This document shows positions 50,599-59,049 of a stretch of DNA of 64,000 nucleotides, in pieces (positions within the stretch are counted from its first letter, which is position 1; each line of letters begins with the position of its first letter). The stretch is from the NCBI GenBank assembly GCA_014584575.1, contig JACTMP010000032.1:124001-188000 (forward strand), written 5' to 3'. This stretch comes from Chloroflexota bacterium. GTDB lineage: Bacteria; Chloroflexota; Anaerolineae; Promineifilales; Promineifilaceae. The position numbers and the translations under genes were made by a program. The notes under the pieces were generated by a model. That model saw only the letters and a list, made by a program, of their open reading frames with translations, did no database searches and was not told where the DNA came from.

Positions 50599-51321
50599 GT
50601 GAGTCTTGAAACGGTATCCCCCAAGTCAAAACTTGTTCACCTTGTTGAGACGCTGCGGGATATGGTGTTCCCCCCCGTTTGTGCTAACTGCCGGAAGGTG
50701 GGTAAACTGGTTTGCCCGGCGTGTTATCAACAAATCCAGTGGATAAAAAAACCGGTCTGTTCATCTTGTGGGCGGGTGGTTGCTTCTGACCAGTTGGTGT
50801 GTAAGGGTTGTTTTGCCCAACCTTTGCCCCTGGCGCAGATTCGGGCGGCCACTGTGTTTACCGAACCCATTTCGACCATTATCCACAAACTGAAATATGA
50901 AGGCGTCTTTGGGCTAGGGGATGTGCTGGCAGATATGATGGTGTACGCCTGGCATCAATGGCAGATTGGTGTGGATGTGGTGGCGCCTATACCGTTGCAC
51001 CCTGATCGCGAAAAGAAAAGAGGATACAATCAGTCAGCGCTTTTGGCGCAGCGGTTTAGCCAGCAGGTAGGGTTAGCATATGCCCCTGACTTGCTGAAAC
51101 GAACAAAATTTACTGTCCCGCAGGTAAGCCTGAATGCGGAAGAAAGAGCCAAAAATGTGCAAGATGCTTTTGCCGTTGCGGATGGCAGGTTTGGTGGCCG
51201 GCGGGTATTGTTGATTGACGATGTCTGTACTACCGGTTCCACGATGACGGCGGCTGCTTGTGTTTTGCTGGAGTGTGGCGCTACGGCCGTGTCAGGATAC
51301 TGTTTAGCGCGAGCAATGTAA
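50599..51321 (+). CDS. comF: ComF-family phosphoribosyltransferase-like protein
   Basis: 240 aa from GTG 50599. N-terminal zinc-ribbon with four paired Cys (FPPVCANCRKVGKLVCPACY ... PVCSSCGRVV). The PRT-fold C-terminal part has VVAPIPLHPDREKKRGYNQS, ERAKNVQDAF and the PRPP loop VLLIDDVCTTGSTM. ComF proteins act in DNA uptake and transformation, probably as primosome-linked helpers. The gene stands beside the Tad genes, so a competence link is possible but unproven. Confidence 0.9.
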   Translation: MSLETVSPKSKLVHLVETLRDMVFPPVCANCRKVGKLVCPACYQQIQWIKKPVCSSCGRVVASDQLVCKGCFAQPLPLAQIRAATVFTEPISTIIHKLKYEGVFGLGDVLADMMVYAWHQWQIGVDVVAPIPLHPDREKKRGYNQSALLAQRFSQQVGLAYAPDLLKRTKFTVPQVSLNAEERAKNVQDAFAVADGRFGGRRVLLIDDVCTTGSTMTAAACVLLECGATAVSGYCLARAM

Positions 51322-51350
51322 GAAATTCTATACCATAAGGGAGAAAGATC

Positions 51351-51914
51351 ATGGAGTTAATAGTACAAGGACGTAATCTGGACATAACACCGAGATTGCA
51401 GAACTATGTCGAAAAGAAAACGACTCGTCTGGATCGTTATATGCCCAATCTGATGGAAGTACGTGTGGACCTTTCGGCGGAAAATACACGTAGTGCCATT
51501 CATAGCCAGGTGGCACAGATTACGGTGCGGGATAACCGGGGCACTATCTTGCGCGCCGAAGAACGCAGCAATGATATGTTTGCGGCCATTGACGCGGTGG
51601 TGGATAAACTGTATCGTCAAATTAACCGTTACCGGGGCAAAAAACAACGCAAGTGGCGGCAGAGCGGCAATGGTGAAGAGTTTATGGGTGAACCGCTGCC
51701 GCTAGAAGAAACTGATGAAGAAGGAGAAGATGCTAAAATTGTACGAACCAAGCAGTTTTCGCTGAAGCCCATGACGGCTGATGAGGCAGTAGACCAACTG
51801 GAACTGCTAGGGCACGATTTTTTTGTCTTCTTCAACGCTGATTATGGCATGGTGAATGTTGTGTATAGAAGACATGATAACAATTATGGTCTTTTACAAC
51901 CAGCATTAGATTAG
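51351..51914 (+). CDS. hpf: Ribosome hibernation promoting factor, long form
   Basis: 187 aa. N-terminal YfiA/HPF domain (MELIVQGRNLDITPRLQNYV, then VRVDLSAENT and AAIDAVVDKLYRQINRYRGK). The C-terminal dimerisation domain, about 130-182 (FSLKPMTADEAVDQLELLGH, then FFVFFNADYGMVNVVYRR), marks it as the long form that makes 100S ribosome dimers in stationary phase. Linker acidic. Shine-Dalgarno GGGAGAAAG. Confidence 0.95.
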   Translation: MELIVQGRNLDITPRLQNYVEKKTTRLDRYMPNLMEVRVDLSAENTRSAIHSQVAQITVRDNRGTILRAEERSNDMFAAIDAVVDKLYRQINRYRGKKQRKWRQSGNGEEFMGEPLPLEETDEEGEDAKIVRTKQFSLKPMTADEAVDQLELLGHDFFVFFNADYGMVNVVYRRHDNNYGLLQPALD

Positions 51915-51981
51915 GGTTAGGATTAGGGCGGCTTCTGGCTTTTCTGTCGTATGAATCGCAGTTATTGGCTAAAGTATAGGC

Positions 51982-52473
51982 ATGCCGCATATCTTGTTTG
52001 TGTGCACAGCCAATATTTGCCGTTCCCCCGTAGCTGCTGCGCTGTTTAGACAGAAGTTGGATGCTCACGGCCGTAACCCATCTGATTGGACTGTACAATC
52101 TGCCGGGACTTGGGCCACCGTCAAACGTGGCCCATCCCGGTTTAGCAAACAATTGATGGCAGAAAGAGGTATTGACATCAGTCAAAACCGCGCCCAAATG
52201 ATAGATGCTCACCTCATAGCCCAATCAGACCTGATCTTGTGCATGGAAACAGGCCATGTCGAGGCCCTCAAGATAGAGTTCCCCCATTTTCAAAACCGCA
52301 TCTTCACGCTGAGTGAAATGGTGGACAAACCATACAACATTCCCGACCCTTACGGCGGCCCGCTGGCAGGTTATAAACGCATGGTAGCGGATGTGGAAGA
52401 GTTAATTGAGACCGGGTTTGCGCACATTGTGGCGCTGGCGGAGAAAAATGCCCACGAACGGGGCGAGAGCTAA
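51982..52473 (+). CDS. Low-molecular-weight protein-tyrosine phosphatase-like
   Basis: 163 aa. P-loop HILFVCTANICRSPVAAALF with catalytic Cys 8 and Arg 14 (C-x5-R-S). General acid loop IPDPYGGPLAGYKRM carries Asp. The usual CxGNxCRS is changed to CTANICRS, which is common in some members. It may dephosphorylate proteins or arsenate (ArsC-like reduction lacks extra Cys evidence here). Cytoplasmic. Single gene. Confidence 0.9.
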   Translation: MPHILFVCTANICRSPVAAALFRQKLDAHGRNPSDWTVQSAGTWATVKRGPSRFSKQLMAERGIDISQNRAQMIDAHLIAQSDLILCMETGHVEALKIEFPHFQNRIFTLSEMVDKPYNIPDPYGGPLAGYKRMVADVEELIETGFAHIVALAEKNAHERGES

Positions 52474-52475
52474 TT

Positions 52476-52997
52476 TTACCACCCCTCTATAAACTGTATC
52501 CATTCAGCACGCTGCTCCAAATGACGACTAAACAGGTACACGGCCGATGGTTTGGGTTCGTGCGGCTGGCGCAGCAGGGGCATATTGATTTTTTCCAACG
52601 TATCTCCCCCTTTACGCCGGTTGCAGGCGGGGCAGGCGGCCACAAGGTTTTCCCAGGTATGGCTGCCGCCAAGACGGCGGGGAACAACATGATCGAGCGT
52701 CAGGGTGTAGGTTTTGCGACCACAATACTGGCAGGTGTAGTTGTCGCGGCGCAGGATTTCTCGTTTGGAAAGGGGGATGCGTGGATGCGGCCTTTTGACC
52801 ATGTAGCTTAGCTTGATAACCGAGGGGATTTCAAATTCGGCAGAGCTGCTACGGATTGTGCCACGGCCGTTTAAGATGATTTCTGCTCTTCCGGTGAGTA
52901 CGAGCATCAGTGCCCGCCTGGTGCTGCAAACATGCAAAGGTTCAAAGTTCGCATTGAGCGTTAGCACTGGCTCGTACAATAGGCCATCTTTGCTCAT
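52476..52997 (-). CDS. HNH endonuclease-domain protein
   Basis: 173 aa. N-terminal block VLTLNANFEPLHVCSTRRAL followed by the HNH/zinc motif YTCQYCGRKTYTLTLDHVVP and ENLVAACPACNRRKG, with paired CxxC groups and the catalytic DH. This arrangement is the widespread bacterial HNH protein often found outside restriction systems; the physiological target is unknown. Divergent from the next gene, with 163 nt between the starts and no clear promoter match. Confidence 0.9.
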   Translation of the reverse strand: MSKDGLLYEPVLTLNANFEPLHVCSTRRALMLVLTGRAEIILNGRGTIRSSSAEFEIPSVIKLSYMVKRPHPRIPLSKREILRRDNYTCQYCGRKTYTLTLDHVVPRRLGGSHTWENLVAACPACNRRKGGDTLEKINMPLLRQPHEPKPSAVYLFSRHLEQRAEWIQFIEGW

Positions 52998-53160
52998 GAG
53001 GCTGGCAGTATACCCGCCCTACTTAACATAGTCAATTCAGCAAATGGCCCTGTCAGTTAAGAATTAGTTAAAAGATGGTTAACAGTTTATCCAGAGATTG
53101 AAGTAAAATCCCCTGACTTTTCCCCGATATGGCATAGGTAATTCGTACAAGGAGAACTCC

Positions 53161-54342
53161 ATGAGTACAAGCACAACTGCCTGGATTGAAGAAGAACTGA
53201 CCAGTCTAAAAGAGGCTGGCTTATTTAATACCATTCGCACGATTGAATCGGCCATGGATGCGCGGGTGGTCATCAACGGCCGTACCCTGCTCAACTTCTG
53301 CGCCAATAACTACCTGGGGCTGGCTAACCATCCCCACCTGCGGTCGGCGGCCCATAAGGCCATTGATGAATACGGCATTGGCCCCGGCGCGGTGCGCTCC
53401 ATCGCCGGCACCATGTCGCTGCATGTGGAACTGGAACAGCAGTTGGCCGCCTTCAAACATGCCGAGGCGTGCATCACTTTCCAGAGCGGCTTTACGGCCA
53501 ATCTGGCCACCATTCCCGCGTTGGTGGGCAAAGGGGATGTCATCTTTTCGGATGAATTGAACCACGCCAGCATCATTGATGGCAGCCGCCTCAGTCGGGC
53601 GACTATCGTCCGTTATGCCCACAACGATGTAGCCGATTTACGCCGCCAGATTGAAGCCACGACAGAGTACGGCCGTCGCCTGATTGTCACTGATGGCGTA
53701 TTCAGCATGGACGGCGATATTGCCCCCCTGGACAAAATTTGCGAAGTGGCCGAAGAGTACCAGATTTTACTCATGGTGGATGATGCGCACGGCGAGGGTG
53801 TGTTGGGGCGCGGCGGGCGCGGTATTGTAGACCACTTTGGGCTGCACGGCCGTGTAGATGTGGAAGTTGGCACCCTTAGCAAAGCGTTTGGCGTGGTGGG
53901 CGGTCTGGTGGCCGGCAAGCAGATCATCATCGAGTGGTTGCGGCAGCGCGGACGGCCGTTTCTCTTTTCCAGCGCCATGACCGTACCCGATGTCGCCGCC
54001 TGCATTGCTGGCGTCCAATTGCTGCAAGAGTCTACCGAACTGGTAGACCGCCTCTGGCACAATGCCGCCATTTTCAAAGAAGGGATGCAAAAACTGGGCT
54101 TCAACACCGGCCATAGCCAGACCCCCATCGTGCCCGTCATGCTGGGCGAAGCGCCGCTGGCGCAGCAGTTCAGCCGCCGCCTGTTTGAAGAAGGTGTCTT
54201 TGCTATGGCTATTGGCTACCCCACCGTGCCCCAGGGCAAAGCGCGTATCCGGGTGATGAATTCCGCCGCGCACACGCCAGCCGATATTGAAGAAGCACTG
54301 GAGGTATTTAGTCGAGTGGGTAAAGAGTTGGGGGTGATATAG
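53161..54342 (+). CDS. PLP-dependent alpha-oxoamine synthase (glycine C-acetyltransferase/BioF type)
   Basis: 393 aa. Fold type I with substrate region [33 protein letters not shown], cofactor Asp in [12 protein letters not shown] and Schiff-base Lys 241 in [13 protein letters not shown] strong Shine-Dalgarno AAGGAG. Family members condense glycine, alanine or serine with an acyl-CoA. Overall similarity suggests 2-amino-3-ketobutyrate CoA ligase (kbl); BioF cannot be excluded. No threonine dehydrogenase or biotin gene lies nearby. Confidence 0.9.
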   Translation: MSTSTTAWIEEELTSLKEAGLFNTIRTIESAMDARVVINGRTLLNFCANNYLGLANHPHLRSAAHKAIDEYGIGPGAVRSIAGTMSLHVELEQQLAAFKHAEACITFQSGFTANLATIPALVGKGDVIFSDELNHASIIDGSRLSRATIVRYAHNDVADLRRQIEATTEYGRRLIVTDGVFSMDGDIAPLDKICEVAEEYQILLMVDDAHGEGVLGRGGRGIVDHFGLHGRVDVEVGTLSKAFGVVGGLVAGKQIIIEWLRQRGRPFLFSSAMTVPDVAACIAGVQLLQESTELVDRLWHNAAIFKEGMQKLGFNTGHSQTPIVPVMLGEAPLAQQFSRRLFEEGVFAMAIGYPTVPQGKARIRVMNSAAHTPADIEEALEVFSRVGKELGVI

Positions 54343-54346
54343 GTGA

Positions 54347-54403
54347 GGAGAGATTGGAGATTGGAGATTGTTTAGTCTCTCAATCTCTAACCTCCAATCT
54401 CCT
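54347..54403. repeat. Heptamer tandem repeat with inverted arms
   Basis: Arms GAGATTGGAGATTGGAGATTG-type and CAATCTCTAACCTCCAATCT-type, separated by TTTAGTCTCT, fill the convergent gap between the PLP enzyme and the small minus-strand gene. The right arm reaches the stop of the minus gene. Confidence 0.85.
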
Positions 54404-54760
54404 TTAATGCGCCGACGTGGCTCGTTCAATTTCGCTTAAAAAGAGGCGGCGCAAGCGGGGGTTGGTCAGCAATTTCTGAAAAAAGGCCGGATATTGGAAG
54501 CCAATATCTACCCCTCGCAACGAATCCCTTACCACCAGAGGCAGCCACTCGTTATCCGATTCGGTCAGGGGTAATGGATGCCAGTTGAAGTCCGGTACCA
54601 GATTGAGCAGATCGTCACCAGCCGCCGGCCACGCCTGTAAATCCTTCAAGCGATTACGCAATGTCATCATATCGCTTTTCTGCTGTTTATCCGACTCAAG
54701 TACATCAAATCCACTAACCATTACAACGCCTGTTATATCTGTGTTAATTGGAAACATCAT
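54404..54760 (-). CDS. Hypothetical protein (118 aa)
   Basis: 118 aa from ATG 54760 (AAGG spacing fits). The sequence begins MMFPINTDITGVVMVSGFDV; the C-terminal helix is YPAFFQKLLTNPRLRRLFLS. Acidic and Leu-rich, no signal peptide or membrane segment. No family recognised. It could be a short Chloroflexota-specific protein or the remnant of a longer gene. The promoter region upstream (54761-54938) shows no other gene. Confidence 0.5.
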   Translation of the reverse strand: MMFPINTDITGVVMVSGFDVLESDKQQKSDMMTLRNRLKDLQAWPAAGDDLLNLVPDFNWHPLPLTESDNEWLPLVVRDSLRGVDIGFQYPAFFQKLLTNPRLRRLFLSEIERATSAH

Positions 54761-54938
54761 ACACCTTCAAAAAGCGCGAACAGGGGATGCCAGCGCCAGC
54801 TTTCATCCCCATATCCCTTTTTGAATTTACTCAATTTCTGAACTACGTGATTGCTGTAATGCTCTGTTTCTGTTCGCTGCTCGCCCCGATGAACTTACTA
54901 TACAAAATTTAGGCGCAATGGTGGATAGGAAGGTAGGG

Positions 54939-56348
54939 CTAAACCACGAAAGATTGGCCTAACTCTGGTACCTGTACATCGGGAAAATGTTGCTGTTGGC
55001 GCAGAGAGTTGGCAAAAGCCAGCGACGCCTCCTCTTCCCCATGCACGATGTAGGTGTGCGACGGCCGTTCCCGGAAATGCCCCGTCCACGCCAATAGTTC
55101 ATCCCGGTCGGCATGGGCGCTGAAGCCGTTAATCTTCTCCACCTGCGCCTTCAATTCATACTCCTCGCCAAAAACACGCACCCGCGGCTGCCGTTCCACC
55201 AGCCGCCGCCCCAACGTATCCGGCGCTTGCCAGCCCACAATCAACACAGTATTGCGCGGGTCTTCAATGTTGTTTTTCAGGTGATGCAAAATGCGCCCTG
55301 CTTCGGCCATACCGCTGGCGCTGATGATCACCGCCGGTTCGCTGCGGCTGTTCAACTCCTTTGATTCGGACGCAGAACGTGTATAGCGCACCATCTCAAA
55401 GCCGAATGGGTCTTTACGGCCGTTTTCATTCAAAAACCGGGACATCTCGTCGTCATAAGCCTCCGGGTGCAGCCGGTAAATGCCGGTGGCGTCTATGGCC
55501 ATGGGGCTGTCCACGTACACCGGCAAATTAGCCGGAATGGCCCCCCGTTCCACTAATTGGTGCAGCCGGTAAACCAGTTCTTGCGTCCGCCCCACAGCAA
55601 ATGAAGGCACAATCACCTTGCCGCCCCGCCGGTAGGTCTCGTTAATGATGCGCTCCAGCTTTTTGCTGGCGTCGTCCTGCTCCTCATGTTTGCGATTGCC
55701 ATAGGTGCTTTCCACCAGCAGCACATCGGCCTCACTGATAAAGGTGGGGTCATGCAAAATGGGGCGATCCGGCCGGCCCAAATCGCCGCTAAAAACCAGC
55801 CGGATGTCTCGTTTACTTTCGGCCTCTTCAATATCCAGCGCCACAATCGCCGAACCCAAAATGTGCCCGGCGTCATAAAAGGTGAGCGTGATACCGGGGG
55901 CAATGAGAAACGGCCGTTCATACCCAATCCCCACAAAATGATTCAAACTCTCTATGGCATCTGCGACGGTGTATATTGGCTCCAAAGGCGGCTGGTTTTG
56001 TTTGCCCCGTTTCTTGTTCAGATACGCAATGTCATATTCCTGAATGCGGGCGCTGTCATTCAGCATCACCGATGCCAGGTCGCGGGTGGCATACGTGCAG
56101 AAGATATTGCCCCGAAAACCACTCTTCACCAGATTCGGGATATTGCCACAGTGATCAATATGGGCATGAGACAGCACCAGCATGTCAATTTTGGCCGCAT
56201 TAAACGGCAAATGTTGGTTGCGTTCATACGTCTCTTTGCGCGAACCCTGATATAAGCCACAGTCGAGTAATATCTTCAGCCCGTTTACTTCCACCAGATG
56301 TTGTGAACCCGTTACAGTGCGCACCGCGCCATGGAAAGTGATTTTCAT
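54939..56348 (-). CDS. MBL-fold beta-CASP RNase-like protein
   Basis: 469 aa. Metallo-beta-lactamase motif LVLSHAHIDHCGNIP (HxHxDH) and the later D of FSGDLGRPDRP. Beta-CASP insertion and C-terminal RNA-metabolising block GFSAHADRDELLAWTG and IYIVHGEEEA-type (here THTYIVHGEEEASLAFA). Such proteins are endo/exoribonucleases of the CPSF/YSH1 type; two Zn2+ ions are expected. Shine-Dalgarno GAAGGA (minus strand). It is the first of a run of minus-strand RNA genes, followed by RNase D. Confidence 0.92.
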   Translation of the reverse strand: MKITFHGAVRTVTGSQHLVEVNGLKILLDCGLYQGSRKETYERNQHLPFNAAKIDMLVLSHAHIDHCGNIPNLVKSGFRGNIFCTYATRDLASVMLNDSARIQEYDIAYLNKKRGKQNQPPLEPIYTVADAIESLNHFVGIGYERPFLIAPGITLTFYDAGHILGSAIVALDIEEAESKRDIRLVFSGDLGRPDRPILHDPTFISEADVLLVESTYGNRKHEEQDDASKKLERIINETYRRGGKVIVPSFAVGRTQELVYRLHQLVERGAIPANLPVYVDSPMAIDATGIYRLHPEAYDDEMSRFLNENGRKDPFGFEMVRYTRSASESKELNSRSEPAVIISASGMAEAGRILHHLKNNIEDPRNTVLIVGWQAPDTLGRRLVERQPRVRVFGEEYELKAQVEKINGFSAHADRDELLAWTGHFRERPSHTYIVHGEEEASLAFANSLRQQQHFPDVQVPELGQSFVV

Positions 56349-56363
56349 TGTTTGTCCTTCTCG

Positions 56364-56412
56364 TTTGTAGTAGGCACTTTAGTGCCGTCGCCGGCATATG
56401 GCGATAAATCGC
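56364..56412. repeat. Small palindromic modules between the RNase genes
   Basis: GGCACTTTAGTGCC (56368-56381) and GGCGATAAATCGCC (56389-56402) are two perfect small palindromes, with CTACTACAAAC following, similar in style to the flanks of the REP-like modules. Confidence 0.65.
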
Positions 56413-56430
56413 CTACTACAAACGGAACTG

Positions 56431-57567
56431 CTATCCATTGTAATGGTTTTGCAAAATTTGAATGATTTCCTGCCCGTAAGTTTGGCGTCGCCACGCGCCT
56501 AACTGGTTTACCTTTGCCAGTTCCTCCAGGTCTTGTGGGTTTTGGTGCGCCAGCGCCCACAGGCAGTCGCGGCTGATGATCACATCAGACTCCACCCCTC
56601 GTGCCTGGGCCTTTTCTTTGCGCCAGGTGTGCAATTTTTCATAGCGATTGGCAACCTCTTCCGGTGGGCGGTGATTGCGTTTGGGTGGACGGGATGGTTC
56701 GGTCTGTTGGGCTTCGGCGATGAGGGGAAGTATCTGACGGCCGTAGCGCCGCACCTGCCCCTCAGACATGCCATACACCGCGTGTAGTTCTCGCAGTGTG
56801 GTTGGACACGCTTGGGCAATTTCCAACAGCGTCCGATCACTCAGCACCTTGAATAACGGCTGGTTGCTCCGCTCCGCCTGCTGATCCCGGAAGGCGTACA
56901 ACGCTTTCAATACCGCCTGCTGTGGGCGGGGTAGGTCATACGCCCCGCTAATGTACCAAAAACCATCGGGGTCAAATGTCTGATGATTGGGCGACACCTG
57001 CGTTTGCTCGGCAAAGGTTTCCTGCGCTTCTGCCAGCCGGTTTTGAGCAATCAGTTCTGCTGCCAGATGGTCGCGCAGAGGCAGCAGATAATGGGTGTCG
57101 AGTTGGGCATATTTGAGCAGGTCGGGGGGCAACGGCCGTTGGCACCAATTCGCCTTTTGATGTTTTTTATTTTGCGCCACCCCATATAACTCTTGCAGCA
57201 AATTGCCTAACCCATATCGTTCGTAGCCCAAAATACGTGCCGCCCACATCGTGTCGAACAGGTGGGCACACTGCCATTCATACTGCCGCTTGAGCAGCAT
57301 CAGGTCATATTCGGCCGCATGGAAAATCTTCTCCACCTGGGGGTCAGCCAGGAGTTGCCCCAGGCTATCCAAATTTCCAACGGCTAACGGGTCAACAATA
57401 TAATCTTGTGTAGGGATGGAAATTTGAATCAGGCAGACCCGTTCCCGGTAGGCATACATACTGTTTGCTTCCAGGTCAATGCCGAAGCGCGGCTCCGTTT
57501 GCAGCCGCGCCAGACATGCCTGCCAGGTACGCTCAGAAGTTACCAGGGTTGCTGGAGATAGGCTCAT
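56431..57567 (-). CDS. rnd: Ribonuclease D
   Basis: 378 aa from ATG 57567, chosen because AGGAGA lies 7 nt before it; an in-frame ATG at 57618 lacks this. DEDD exonuclease motifs: FGIDLEANSMYAYRERVCLI (Asp, Glu), FHAAEYDLMLLKRQY (Asp) and LLKYAQLDTHYLLPLRDHL (Tyr...Asp). Two HRDC domains follow: one about residues 210-285 and a second at the C-terminus. It trims 3' ends of tRNA and other RNAs. Same strand and direction as the beta-CASP gene, which it precedes by 82 nt. Confidence 0.92.
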   Translation of the reverse strand: MSLSPATLVTSERTWQACLARLQTEPRFGIDLEANSMYAYRERVCLIQISIPTQDYIVDPLAVGNLDSLGQLLADPQVEKIFHAAEYDLMLLKRQYEWQCAHLFDTMWAARILGYERYGLGNLLQELYGVAQNKKHQKANWCQRPLPPDLLKYAQLDTHYLLPLRDHLAAELIAQNRLAEAQETFAEQTQVSPNHQTFDPDGFWYISGAYDLPRPQQAVLKALYAFRDQQAERSNQPLFKVLSDRTLLEIAQACPTTLRELHAVYGMSEGQVRRYGRQILPLIAEAQQTEPSRPPKRNHRPPEEVANRYEKLHTWRKEKAQARGVESDVIISRDCLWALAHQNPQDLEELAKVNQLGAWRRQTYGQEIIQILQNHYNG

Positions 57568-57584
57568 CGCATATCTCCTAAGTA

Positions 57585-57605
57585 GGGCGATTTTCAAAAT
57601 CGCCC
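57585..57605. repeat. Palindrome GGGCGATTTT-C-AAAATCGCCC
   Basis: A perfect 10-bp inverted repeat with a 1-nt spacer lies 17 nt upstream of the RNase D start. The word AAATCGCC recurs in the REP-like modules, so it is probably a solo copy. Confidence 0.65.
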
Positions 57606-57732
57606 CACACACCAGCAAGTGGGGTCACATTGGGGGAAGGGGTCATAGGGGGATAGTAGGATGGTTCCATCGCGTTTCATTATAGCACGATGGTCAAGAT
57701 TTGAGACGTGGTGTGTAATGCTTGAAGCTCCG

Positions 57733-57752
57733 GTCACGCATCACGCATCGCG
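57733..57752. repeat. CATCACG repeat at the 3' end of the Fe-S gene
   Basis: Two CATCACG/CATCGCG units coincide with the last codons and the stop of the gene. Confidence 0.5.
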
Positions 57753-58438
57753 CTCTTCTTCCGCTTCCGCCGCGTGGCATCAAAAATCGAATCCGGGTCC
57801 CACCCCTGCTCCAACAACGCCTGCCGTTTGGGTTTCAGCGCCCCGGTGGGGCATACGCCCACACATTGACCACAAAAGACGCAGGTCGTGTCCGTCATGC
57901 CGTTGCCCATAAATGTGCCAATCTGGGTGTGAAAGCCACGGCCGTCAAAACTCAGGGCAAACGTATACTGCGCATCCTCCGCGCATACCTGCACACAGCG
58001 CCAACAGTTGATGCACTGGTTATAATCGCGGATATAAAACGGGTTGTCATCGTGAATGGGCGCGGTACGCCTGGCCCCGTCCGCAAAACGGTTTTCGTCC
58101 GCTTCATACTCCTGAAGCAGGGCCAAAATTTCCGGTGCTTCGGCCAGTTCCACCGTTGCCGCCAGCATTTCCAGGATGGTGCGCCGCCCCCGGCATACAT
58201 CCTCACTATGCGTCTCCACATTCATGCCGTTGGTGCATTGGCTCACACACGCTGCCGCCTGCACCCGCCAGCCCACATCCACCGAACAGACCCGGCACAG
58301 GCCATTGGCCGTCAGGTGGGGATGGTAACAAATGACCGGAATCTCAATCCCCAATTGCGCTGCCGCGTCCAGAATGGTTGTGCCTTTGGGGACGGTGATT
58401 TCACGGCCGTCAATTTTAAGAGTAACTGTCTCACTCAT
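57734..58438 (-). CDS. NADH-dehydrogenase-type Fe-S subunit (NuoG/HoxU-like)
   Basis: 234 aa. N-terminal 2Fe-2S ferredoxin domain ([20 protein letters not shown] ... ACVSQC), a His-containing segment (residues about 75-115), then two 4Fe-4S clusters ([20 protein letters not shown] and [18 protein letters not shown]). This is the HoxU-like portion of NuoG, the electron-transfer subunit of diaphorase modules. The C-terminus is basic and its last residues are encoded by a CATCACG repeat. It belongs with the NuoE-NuoF fusion 0.6 kb upstream, separated by a DUF4160/DUF2442 pair. Confidence 0.9.
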   Translation of the reverse strand: MSETVTLKIDGREITVPKGTTILDAAAQLGIEIPVICYHPHLTANGLCRVCSVDVGWRVQAAACVSQCTNGMNVETHSEDVCRGRRTILEMLAATVELAEAPEILALLQEYEADENRFADGARRTAPIHDDNPFYIRDYNQCINCWRCVQVCAEDAQYTFALSFDGRGFHTQIGTFMGNGMTDTTCVFCGQCVGVCPTGALKPKRQALLEQGWDPDSIFDATRRKRKKSAMRDA

Positions 58439-58449
58439 AGCCCTCTCCG

Positions 58450-58486
58450 TAGTCGGTTATCGGTAACGGTAAACGGTAATCGGTGC
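58450..58486. repeat. Heptamer-type repeat (CGGTTAT/CGGTAA units)
   Basis: Several units of CGGTTAT, CGGTAAC, CGGTAAA and CGGTAAT lie between DUF2442 and the Fe-S subunit gene, which marks one border of the DUF pair. Confidence 0.65.
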
Positions 58487-58498
58487 GAGCAGGCTGCT

Positions 58499-58750
58499 TT
58501 AAGCATGAACCAGTTCATGGCCTAGTTCACGCAAAAATTCTGGGGCAAAGTCAGCGCCATTGGGCCACTCAATCGTATTGGTTTCAGGATTCACGGACAC
58601 CTGTTGAAAAAACTGGACATCCTTGAGTGGCTCAAAAACAGGGCCGTACAATTCCTCTTGGAGGTCTACGCCCATAACCATCCCATCATTGAATGTCAGT
58701 TGTAATTTGTAATCACCCAGGTATTTCACTTTATCAACGTGTAAGAACAT
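58499..58750 (-). CDS. DUF2442-family protein
   Basis: 83 aa. The sequence (VDKVKYLGDYKLQLTFNDGM, ELYGPVFEPLKD, FFQQVSVNPETNTIEWPNGA, DFAPEFLREL) matches the DUF2442 pattern, including the conserved W-P-N-G-A-D-x-A-P. The physiological role is unknown. Genes of this family often pair with DUF4160 genes, as here (DUF4160 lies 9 nt upstream), and have been suggested to form toxin-antitoxin-like modules (inference). Shine-Dalgarno AGGAG on the minus strand. Confidence 0.88.
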   Translation of the reverse strand: MFLHVDKVKYLGDYKLQLTFNDGMVMGVDLQEELYGPVFEPLKDVQFFQQVSVNPETNTIEWPNGADFAPEFLRELGHELVHA

Positions 58751-58759
58751 CTCTAGCTC

Positions 58760-59017
58760 CTATAAAAGGGGTGGGATTTCCTGTAGGGGTTCGCCATTTC
58801 GTGCCCGATTCCAGTTATCCATCAGTTCATCTCGATGTAAGTCCAACCAGTCAAACAGCATATTTAATGCACGGCGAGACATTTTCCCGGTCACTGTACC
58901 TGTTTGTATTTCTATGGTCACTTCCTGCGCACCATACCGTGCATGGAAATGGGGTGGCGCATGATCACGGTAATTGATGAACACCACAATACCATAAAAA
59001 CGGGAAATAGTAGGCAT
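58760..59017 (-). CDS. DUF4160-family protein
   Basis: 85 aa. The start MPTISRFYGIVVFINYRDHA and PPHFHARYGAQEV, then the W-x-x-x-H-R-D-E-L-M-x-N-W block, are the DUF4160 signature. It likely works with the DUF2442 partner encoded just downstream. Its start codon is just inside a heptamer repeat, so the pair sits between two repeats within a respiratory-subunit operon. Confidence 0.88.
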   Translation of the reverse strand: MPTISRFYGIVVFINYRDHAPPHFHARYGAQEVTIEIQTGTVTGKMSRRALNMLFDWLDLHRDELMDNWNRARNGEPLQEIPPLL

Positions 59018-59018
59018 A

Positions 59019-59049
59019 GTCTCTAATCTCCCAATCTCTCAGTCTCTAC
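59019..59049. repeat. Heptamer tandem repeat, single arm
   Basis: Units TCTAATC, TCCCAATC, TCTCAGTC follow one another between the NuoE-NuoF stop and the DUF4160 start; the inverted partner arm is absent. Confidence 0.75.

Noticed and set aside
52998..53160. Promoter elements between the divergent HNH and PLP-enzyme genes
   Set aside because: AT-rich, but no pair of -35/-10 boxes with acceptable spacing was convincing.
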